DNA of 64,000 bases, from assembly GCF_000276665.1 (NCBI RefSeq), contig NW_004955517.1, forward strand, positions 4,779,546 through 4,843,545. Direction: 5' to 3'. Positions 55,991-64,000 of the stretch are shown piece after piece. The notes beneath the pieces are model-generated. The model was not told the origin of the DNA. It did not search any database and saw only the letters and a program-made list of their open reading frames with translations. Numbering within the stretch: position 1 is the stretch's first letter; each line of letters begins with the position of its first letter. The position numbers and the translations under genes are program-made. This DNA is from Chinchilla lanigera (taxonomy: Eukaryota > Chordata > Mammalia > Rodentia > Chinchillidae).

Positions 55991-58029
55991 TGACTTTCCC
56001 TGAGCTCCCTAGGACAGCATCAGTGTTTGCTTGACCTCCATAGTTCCCCAGAACCGGGTGTGAATGTGGAAATGTAATCAAGCATAGGAATCACCCTGAG
56101 ACTGGAGAGCAGTTGGTTCTAAACATCACTTGCTTCTGCTCCACACTATGCTGCGGAGTGGCTGGCATGTGTTAGGAGCTTGATGAGAGTGCATGGACAG
56201 CAGGTGGTGTAAAACACAGTAAGCTTTGGAGACTGAATTGTCTATAGCTAACCTGACCCTAATACTTCAGTAGAAGAAACTGATTTTAGTGCAACTGAAA
56301 TTTTCTGATCCTTGATATGTGCAAGATCCTAGTTAGATGCGTGGTGGCCTTTAAGTTCAGAGACTGGTGGAAAAGACATGCGGGGAGAGACACAGACTGA
56401 AATAATGTATGTTTGTTCAGTCATCCTTTCACTCATTTCTTCTTTCTTCAGATATGGAGTAGTATGTACTTCTAGATTCAGGAAAAAGCTGAGATGGGCC
56501 CTTTTGTAGCCTAGTCTTAGTGAAAGAGAGACAGAAATGATACTAATTACAGCCATGCTTAGTACACAAAGGAAAAGAATGCAGGGGTGTGACAATGTTG
56601 TGTAATGTTCCCTGATCTGAGGACAGGAAAATCCTCCCTGAGGCAAGATATTGAACTCCAAGAATATGTGGCCTTAATGCGGGGTTGCGGGGGGGGGGGG
56701 AGCAGGGAAACAGATACGCAGGGAGACCTGCAGCGTACCATGGAATAACAGAGGGACCCCCAGGTGCCCTAGAGAATGGGGCCGGAGAGACGAGTTCCGT
56801 CTGTAGGTCTGCAAAGTTTCACGGTGGCGTGTTCTGGCTGGGCTGAGGGGCAGCAGGTCCCTGAGAAGTCTGTGGGAATGGAGGGGATGATGCTGCCCGC
56901 CAGGAGACCGGCCTTCTCACAGGCACAGACGCAACACGGTGGTCCACCTTGGGGACGGTGCAGGGAATGCAATGACTGAACTCCAGGTTGGTAAGGACTC
57001 CGACCACAGGATAACCACAATGATGACATACCAAAGTGTCTGAGCACTGTGAGTCACACACTCAGAACACGTGTTGGTTGAAAGTGAAAGCTTGTTATGT
57101 GTAAAAGGTTAATAGTGTATAAAGAATCAGCTAAGGTAATTCTTAGCTGATGTTATTATTAACATTCCATCAATTAAAGATCTTCATCATTAGCACTGCA
57201 TGTCATCCTTTTAAAACAACTTATCACATGGAATCACAGATACCTTTTTCAGGAAAAAAATGAGATAATTTGTTAGAAAAACATACAAATTATACTGAGT
57301 TGACATCACTCAATTATAGCTACATTACTGAATTACACCTGTTCAGGAGCTGAGCGCTAGGAGGCTTTATTAGCATAGCCTCCATTAGAGTTAATGGGAA
57401 GTACAGTTGCAAAGTTCTTCGAATCCATTGCATATTTTGTACAATGTGTTTTTCCTTTTGGGTCTGCTCTTGGGGCTTCACAAGGTGAGCTGTGAGGACT
57501 TTATTGCTCCTGGGGTTTGGGAAAACTATACCAATACTGTTTATTCACACAGGCTGTGACATCAGCAACTAGCTTTGCGGAGAGAGCTTGTTCGGACCTT
57601 TGTTTTCCAGCCTGCAAGTGGCTGATCTGCTCAAGCAGAGAGACACTGCAGAGCCACTCCTTTGCCGGGCTTGCTTACCTGTGGGTCAGTCTGCATTACC
57701 CAGCCGTTGTTCTCACTGTCCATAGCCACCCCTGCTTATTGAGTTGGAACCTGCGCTTGTTTCTAATTGTTCCCTTCAAACTGGGTTGGTCTGGATGCTG
57801 ACTCTTGTCTAGCGATTTCTCCCCTTCATGTTGTACCCTCCTTGCCCTCCTCCCTCTTTACTTTCTTGAGGAGTCAGCTGGGGAGGTCGTGGGTTTGCCC
57901 CATCAAGTCACACCAAGCATACATGAGCTGTGCTCTAAAAAACTTAACTTGAATTTAGAGCACATTTTTTAAAATCCAAGAAGCATCAGTTTCTTCCCCC
58001 ATCCCTTTTCCCCTCCTAGGACACACCCA
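55991..58029. other. unassigned DNA with G run
   Basis: No interspersed repeat was recognised. A 12-base G run at 56689-56700 is flanked by GGGG (56681-56684) and GGG (56705-56707). The part at 56680-56990 is the most GC-rich of the right half. Overlapping frames there in three phases match no known protein. Confidence 0.4.
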
Positions 58030-58073
58030 CTCTCTCCCTCTCTCTCTCTCTGTCTCTCACTCTGTGTGTGTAT
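58030..58073. repeat. CT/GT-rich low-complexity tract
   Basis: CTCTCTCC and TCTCTGTCTCTCAC words pass into GTGTGTGTG. Confidence 0.85.
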
Positions 58074-58872
58074 TGTGGGTGTCACTCTTGTTATTTAACT
58101 GAGAACTTCTCAAGAGGCATGCAGCTTGAAGAATTCCATGTGTCATCTTATATTTGAAACCTCTTACATACTTATTTTTCAGTTTCTCAACAGCCACTCA
58201 CCTTTCAGGATGGATATATACAAGTCTTTCCCTGCTTAGGGGGGCATGGGGGAGGTGGAGAGGGGGAACAAGTGCTTCTGGTCCTCTTTACCTTTCTTCA
58301 TGATGATTCAGTGGAATTTATTTCATAGTTTCACATTTTTGCTTTAATGTTTATCAAAATACAATAGCAGTTGTATAAAGCAGCACAACATTTAAATTTC
58401 TGTTTTTATTTATTTTTGAGCCCATATTTTGTGTCTATTATTTTTAGGATAAAGAAAAAGTTAATAGCTGTAGATTTGAAAAAATAATATATTACCTAGC
58501 ATCTAGAAGAATGATCAACCTCTCAGTAGACAGAGGAACCTCGGAACCTTACTGTAAGTAGTATTCATTTTTTGCGTGGATCTGACAATATAGTGTAGCA
58601 TAGCACTACTGAGAGTGGTACCCTTGCCCTGGTGTTATTGTGTGACAAATTAAGCAAAGAATTGGAAATAAGGCTTTAGCACTCATGTACAGTGTAACGG
58701 AGTGAACTTGTTGGTTGAACTTAATAGTAACAAATTTAGATGTTTACTTTGGATGCCTGTACTTTTAACTCATTTTTCCAGTCATTTGTTTCTAGTGGAT
58801 TTTGTAAACTTTCTAGTGGATTTTGTATCTGTAGTAGATTGGGTTGAAAAAGCAAAACATCTCGATCCTTCT
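58074..58872. other. unassigned DNA
   Basis: No recognised element. A 16-base direct repeat, TTCTAGTGGATTTTGT, occurs at about 58789 and 58811. Confidence 0.4.
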
Positions 58873-58887
58873 GCATAGCTCATTTGT

Positions 58888-59048
58888 TTTTGTTTTGTTT
58901 TTGTCTTTTTGAGACAGGGTCTCGCTATGCAGTTCAAGCTGGCCTTGAGCTCATTTTGTAGCCCAGGCTGGTCTTGAACTCACAACGATCCTCCTGCCTC
59001 AGCCTCCTGAGTGCTGAGAATACAGGCGTGTGCCACCACGCCCAGCAT
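58888..59048 (-). mobile_element. B1 SINE
   Basis: Full minus-strand B1: TTTTTGAGACAGGGTCTCGC, CAGTTCAAGCTGGCCTTGAG, TAGCCCAGGCTGGTCTTGAA, CCTCCTGCCTCAGCCTCCTG, CGTGTGCCACCACGCCCAGC. Imperfect duplicates GCATAGCTCATTTGT (58873-58887) and GCGTATGTCATTTGT (59049-59063) flank it. Confidence 0.95.
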
Positions 59049-59079
59049 GCGTATGTCATTTGTGAAACATTGGTGTGTT

Positions 59080-59250
59080 TAGGTTTAAAATACAAGCTCA
59101 AGTGTTAGTCTTTCATAGCCTTGATTATGGGTCCAGGATATACTATTTTTTAGCTGTTTGACTTGGGCCAGATACCGAGTGTCTCTAACTTCCTACTCTT
59201 TCTCCTGAAAAGGTAAGGTAGTACTCATATACACGGTGTGGCTCGGGTAA
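59080..59250 (+). mobile_element. MIR SINE (weak)
   Basis: ATGGGTCCAGGATATACTAT, TTAGCTGTTTGACTTGGGCCAGATACCGAGTGTCTCTAAC and TCTCCTGAAAAGGTAAGGTAG follow the sense MIR order with low identity. Confidence 0.5.
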
Positions 59251-60439
59251 ATTATAGGGAGATTATTACTTAAGCCCTAGGACCACCAGATCAGAGTTCA
59301 GCCAACTTTTAGCAGCCCTGGAAAAGAACTTGAATGTGATGTTCGGTGCATAATAAAGCTTTAAGCAGGATTTCTATCTGCCTTATATCCTGCCTGAAGG
59401 ATATTAGGAAACAAGATACAGTGATAGTCTTTGGGGTATGATTTTGTAAAACTCTCTCAGGATATAAATTTGAAGACAAACTTTATATTTAGGCTCCAAT
59501 AAAAGTAATTTCTCAAAGACTATACTTTTGCTTTTCTCAGTCTTACCTCTTTTGATGGTCTCTGGGAACTGCTGGCACATGTGTGTGGAGAGCATCTCCA
59601 TGGAGCAGACGTGCTCTCTGACTCTTCATTTGAGGCCATGTGACTCTTGCGCTGTCTCATGAGTTCTTACTCTACTTTGGGAAAAGGGTCACATGCAGTA
59701 ACTCAATAAATTTTCTCAGATTAGTTTCCTCAACTTTGTGCAGAAGGGCTTTAGACTCCCCCCACATATTTGCATAGATTACATGTCTTTTTTGGTTAAA
59801 ATTTGCATATTTTTATTCATGCAACAAACATCCATCAGAAACACTTTGAGGGTCTGTCATTTTCCAACTCAGTGGCAGTTGCTGTAGCATCTGCAAATGG
59901 AGATATTTTAGCCAGTGAAACATGTAAGCTAAAAATAACTCAACAATAACAGGAGGAAGAGCCGGAGATGTAGGTATTTAGAATGTCTCATCATCATCAA
60001 CATTTTTGTTATCATCTTCTCTCCATGTCTTTTTCTTTAGAGATTTCTAAATATATTTTTTTTCACATTTTATTCTCTGATATTGAGATAGATCTTCTAA
60101 TTGATGGTCGCTAGTGACCATAATTGATGGTCATAATTGATTGTAATCACGGTAGTTAGGTAGCAGTTGGGACATAATTATTATGGCCTGCATGTGTGTG
60201 AACAGTGATAGGGTCAATGCTCAGACGCACAGGAGACATGATTATGGATTGGAAGAAAAGCCCCAGGAACAGTATTGGAGCCTGCTCAGAAAGAAGTCCT
60301 GTGCTCCTGATAACATAAAGATGGGAAGGCATGGGCTGCACTGATCTGCCCAATTTTTCACTGCCGGACATGTGCTGGTTGTTCAATGTCTGACTCTAAG
60401 CTTGTACCTCAGAACTTTTAATTTTGAAAATATAAAATA
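59251..60439. other. unassigned DNA, trace of L2
   Basis: A weak L2-like piece (TATTCATGCAACAAACATCCATC) lies near 59812-59880. At 60100-60145 a short hairpin-prone region contains TGATGGTCGCTAGTGACCAT followed by a second TTGATGGTCAT. Otherwise nothing is recognised. Confidence 0.4.
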
Positions 60440-60528
60440 GGGGCTGGGGATTTAGCTCAGCGGCAAAAGCGCCTGCCTGGCAAGCGCAAGGTCGTGAGTT
60501 CGGTTCTCGGTACCGGAGAAAAACCAAA
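60440..60528 (+). mobile_element. ID SINE next to assembly gap
   Basis: The best-preserved ID here: GGGGATTTAGCTCAGCGGC, AAAAGCGCCTGCCTGGCAAG, CGCAAGGTCGTGAGTTCGGT and TCTCGGTACCGG, then a short A-rich tail into the gap. The A box (TAGCTCAGCGG) is intact. CpG pairs still present suggest a young copy. The right target site is hidden by the gap. Confidence 0.95.
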
Positions 60529-60628
60529 NNNNNNNNNNNNNNNNNNNNNNNNNNNNNNNNNNNNNNNNNNNNNNNNNNNNNNNNNNNNNNNNNNNNNNNN
60601 NNNNNNNNNNNNNNNNNNNNNNNNNNNN
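60529..60628. other. assembly gap (100 N)
   Basis: A placeholder-length gap beginning in the A-rich tail of the ID element. Whether more than the tail is missing cannot be told from here. Confidence 0.95.
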
Positions 60629-60639
60629 TATACAAAAAA

Positions 60640-61160
60640 AACCTAGCACCATGCATACAATATCCAGCTTTGATAATTATCAACATTTTCCAATCTTATT
60701 TCAAAGTCCCATTTTCATTTTCCCCTTGTTTATTTCAAAACATATTTTATATATACATACAATATATACATCTTGTATATACAACTTGTATGTACTGAAA
60801 ATTCTTCAATATTTGTCTCTACTTGATCAGAACATTTCTCCCTTTACTTAAATTATTTAACATGCCATACTTACACTTAATGAAATTAACAATAATTTCT
60901 TGATGTTTTCTGATATCTAGTCCACATTCACATATTCTTCACTGTCATTTCATTGTTGGTTTTAAGAATCCAAATGAGGTTCACATATTACCTTGAGTTG
61001 TTATGCTGCTTAAGTCACTTTTATTTTATGATGGTTCTCGTATTCCCTTATTCCCAATGCTTGATTTTGGGGAGAAACTTGACGATCTTCCCCATGTGAT
61101 GAACTTGACTGTTTGCTCTCTGTGGTAGTATTTAACTTATTCCTCTGTAGGGAAAAAGAA
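60640..61160 (-). mobile_element. ancient L1 fragment
   Basis: Antisense of an old L1 (L1M4/L1ME-like): ATATCCAGCTTTGATAATTATCAACA, TCCAATCTTATTTC, AATAATTTCTTGATGTTTTCTGATATC, GAATCCAAATGAGGTTCACA, TTGAGTTGTTATGCTGCTTAAGTC and TGTGGTAGTATTTAACTTATTCC. It is non-coding. Confidence 0.7.
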
Positions 61161-61360
61161 ATATCTTTCTTCCCATCAAATTTATGGCTGAGGCCTCTAT
61201 AACAAAAGATATGTAAGCTTTTCTCTTATTAATCTAAGTTTTATATAATTTGGGAGCTCTCTTAAGGAAGTAAAGACTGTAAGGCACTGCTAAACTTATG
61301 TGTTTTTCTGTTAGGTTTGATGAAAAAGTTGATAGTCACAGAGAAGTCCGGGAGACAGAA

Positions 61361-61413
61361 TGAAGATAAGACTAATTAGCAGGTTCTAGTGAAGATAAGA
61401 CTAATTAGTAGGT
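61361..61413. repeat. two-copy tandem duplication, 29-base period
   Basis: TGAAGATAAGACTAATTAG followed by CAGGT (61361-61384) recurs with TAGGT at 61390-61413. One mismatch in 24 bases indicates a recent slippage or repair event. Confidence 0.93.
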
Positions 61414-61609
61414 GCAGATGCTGTTGGATTATTCTTCTGCTGCCAAGTTCCTCCTTATCCTTGCGTGGATGGTTTAGTGTTCATTAGTGATAGATGCCTG
61501 TCTGGATTATGGGCTTTGCTTCATTCAGTGGGATTGAAAAATGGCAGTTTTCTAATTATATCATTTCTTTTGCATTTATTACATGGACTTCCGTAATGAA
61601 CTGTTCTTT

Positions 61610-62835
61610 TTTTAGACTTTTATTGAATGTATTGATTGTATGCATTAATAGGATTCATTATGATATGTCCATACGTGACTAGAGCATGGACTGTGCAAAT
61701 CCAACCACCACTTTTCTAACCTCCCCCCATCTCCTGCTTTTCAGTCTCTAGTAATGAGTAATCTGCTTTCAGGCTGACTCTTTGCTTTTCATGTACAAGG
61801 GAGAACATGCGTACTTGTTCTGTGTCTGACATACTTCATTTAATATCATTGCTCTACTTCTGTTCCCTTGGCTACAAATGGCAGGATTTTATTCTTCTTA
61901 TGGCTGAATAGTACTCCACTGTGCATATGTGCCACATTTTCTTTATCCATTCATCTGTTCATGGGCAGTGCCGTAATAAACATGGTTGTACCTGTATCTC
62001 TTTGGTGTGTTTATTTAATTTCTTAGGGCACATACCCAGAAGTGGGATAGCTAGATCACATGGTGGATCTATTTTCAGTTTTTCTGAGAAGCTTTCAGAC
62101 TGTTCTCCATAATAGCTTGTACTAATTTATGTTCCTACTCTTGTCCTTTTACTTCATATCGTCTACAACGTTAGTTATTTTTTGATAATAGCTATTCTAA
62201 CTGACTAATAATGTTGAACATGTTTTCATGTATGTTGGCCACTTATGTTTCTTTTTTGAGAGTGTTCCAGTCATTTGCACATTTTAAGTTGAATTACTTG
62301 GTATCTCATTGATGAGTTGTTTTTTTTTTTTTTTTTTTTCCTGAATATTAGCCCTCTGTCAAATGAGTAGTTGTTAAATATTTTCTACCAGAAAAATTCT
62401 GGGAGAAAAATTCTCTATAGAAAAATACGGTGGGTTTGTCTCTTTACTTGATTGTTTCCTTTGCTGTGTAGAAGTTTCTTAGTCTGACATAATCCCATTT
62501 GTCAATTTTTGCTTTTTTTTGTGTTTTTGAGACAGGGTCTTGCTATATACTTCAGACTACCCTTGAACTTACAGTGTAGCCTAGTTTGGCCTCGATCTTG
62601 TGGTGATCCTTTTGCCTCAGCTTCCCAAGTGCTGGAATTACAGGCAATTTTTGCTTTTGTTTTCTGTGCTTTTTGGATCTTGCCCAGAAAAAGCTTTGCC
62701 TGTACCAATTTCATTATGTTATCTTATAGTAATTCCAGAGTTTCAGGTCTTACATGTAGGTCTTTAATCTACCTTGAGTTGATTTTTATACAGTATTCTG
62801 CGTATGGATACCCAGTTTTCTCAGCACCATTTTAA
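61610..62835 (-). mobile_element. L1 remnant, ORF2 end and 3' UTR
   Basis: Antisense L1: AATAGGATTCATTATGATATG, TTCTTATGGCTGAATAGTACTCC, TTTCTTTATCCATTCATCTG, ACATACCCAGAAGTGGGATAGCTAGATCACATGG, ATTAGCCCTCTGTCAAATGAG, TTTGCTGTGTAGAAGTTTCT, and CCAGTTTTCTCAGCACCATTTT at the 5' break. A 20-plus T run at 62320-62339 is an expansion inside it. No intact frame remains. Confidence 0.88.
62517..62644 (-). mobile_element. B1 SINE nested in L1, 5' truncated
   Basis: Minus-strand B1: TTTTTGAGACAGGGTCTTGC, CAGACTACCCTTGAACTTAC, CCTCAGCTTCCCAAGTGCTG, GAATTACAGG. It stops at ATTACAGG, so the first ~20 bases of the SINE are missing. An exact 14-base target duplication, CAATTTTTGCTTTT, lies at 62503-62516 and 62645-62658 and rejoins the L1. 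Confidence 0.95.
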
Positions 62836-64000
62836 AAATAGGCAATTTTGCAGATAAAAGCACGGAAAGAAATCAGTGAAGAATGAGCCTGGTATTGGGT
62901 GGATGTTTGTTGTTTTTTATGATGGGTTCATACATGTTTACAAATTATGCATGGATGTTTCTATCTAAGGTGGGAGCAATAGGTACTAGTAATTGTGAAT
63001 TTTTTATATTTCTGAAAAACAGAATAATATCAAGAATAAGAAGTGTTGATTAATATTTATGATCACACACAGGTAAAAGAGTATCAGCAAATGTTACTAA
63101 TTAATAAATAAACAAGAGACCCAAGTCTGGTTTTGTACAGACTTCATATCTATCTCTTAGGAGGTACAGACTCTGTTCAGTACTATCAGTTTTAATATGA
63201 AGGTACTGAACCTTGCTTTAGTGAGCTCTGAATTGAGCTGTATCATCCAATGTCTAGTATGTACACCAGGGCAGAGAGAGGAAGTCCTAGGGCAGGAAGG
63301 GTAGGCAGAAAAGGGCTGCCAGTGAATCTTCCTTATATGATGGATTTATGTACATGCTGCCTCCCTGCTGCCTCTAGGCTGGCCTGGTCAGGTTGATTGG
63401 GCTCTCCCAGAAGGCAAAAGTTTGCTTTTCATGGAGAATAAAGTGTAAGTAGCTCTTGCTGTGTTGTTGTCATCAAGTTTGGACAATTATGACTGAATAT
63501 GAATAAAATGCCCCTGAAACCATTCTGACAGTATGTATACCCTACTTCATGTGTAAATATTTAATAGAAGCAACAGAGCCGCATACATCCCCACTAACTC
63601 TAGCTCTTGGTTCACATGTAGTCTCCTTAATTCTACAGAATCTTCAATTTAGTTAAAGATCAATGAATGATTGGAAAATTGTGTTGCCTCAATTCAAACA
63701 TGGCAAGATATTAATGTTAGAATGTCTAAAAACAGGAGAGGTAATTTTCTCACTACTGTACTATTTGATAAAAAGTAGGTAATTAACTTAGAAATTTACT
63801 GTCTTCTGTGGGACTTAATAAAACTATTGCCATTATAGATAGGCAAATAAAGGGGAAGTCCATCAGCTTATCCATTTTTCATAAGTTGCTCTTTGTACAA
63901 AATGGGAGTTTCATTGATCCTAGGGATCCTTGGGAGTGCTTCCAGCCCAACATGTACAGAAGTGAGAAGCCTGAGGAGTTCTTGAAACCTGTGAGACTTG
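62836..64000. other. unassigned DNA
   Basis: About 1.2 kb of AT-rich unique sequence to the window edge. I recognise no repeat, RNA gene or coding frame. Confidence 0.4.

Noticed and set aside
60440..60520. tRNA-Ala-like gene
   Set aside because: The acceptor stem does not pair and the body is followed by an A-rich tail; it is an ID SINE, one of several here.

Overview
The window is non-coding mammalian DNA, almost certainly rodent. It is AT-rich, holds no open reading frame recognisable as a cellular gene, and is full of mammalian interspersed repeats. The rodent call rests on B1 SINEs with the internal ~29-bp duplication and on ID-type SINEs derived from a tRNA-Ala-like promoter, plus copies in which B1 and ID are joined. 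No B2 SINE was seen, which argues against a mouse or rat relative and fits a non-myodont rodent such as a castorimorph (beaver is my best guess, low confidence) or a squirrel relative. It reads as intergenic or deep intronic sequence. Two 100-N assembly gaps (11416-11515 and 60529-60628) both lie in or beside SINEs.

Layout. 0-10 kb: old L2 and MIR fragments, a GT/AT microsatellite and one unique block (5.3-6.3 kb). 10-12.5 kb: an ID element, then degenerate L1 3' ends carrying a small TA-flanked DNA transposon and an ID/B1 composite that spans the first gap. 12.5-24 kb: unique DNA with MIRs, a MER20-like element, a local duplication (16.4 and 17.65 kb), an L1 remnant and an old B1. 24-29 kb: a GAAA tract, an L2, a solo LTR, a B1, two successive L1 remnants and an MLT1 LTR. 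29.2-30.5 kb: a repeat-poor block. 30.5-36 kb: B1, ID, possible and clear LTRs, L2s split by an LTR, MIRs and a B1-ID dimer. 36-39.6 kb: repeat-poor, with a GC-richer patch. 39.6-45.5 kb: L1, L2, three MER5-type pieces, LTRs and three ID elements. 45.5-48.8 kb: repeat-poor. 48.8-52 kb: a fairly recent truncated L1 (minus strand), an older L1 with a second copy of the TA-flanked transposon, and a MIR split by a solo LTR. 52-64 kb: mostly unique DNA with MIR, L2, B1 and ID, and two minus-strand L1 remnants.

Nothing here forms a pathway or operon. The informative content is insertion history: nested elements with readable target-site duplications, a short TA-flanked transposon family present twice, two SINE chimeras of opposite order, a short local duplication and several perfect palindromes. 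Repeat family names come from recall of consensus sequences, not from a search. I found no evidence for a new gene system.
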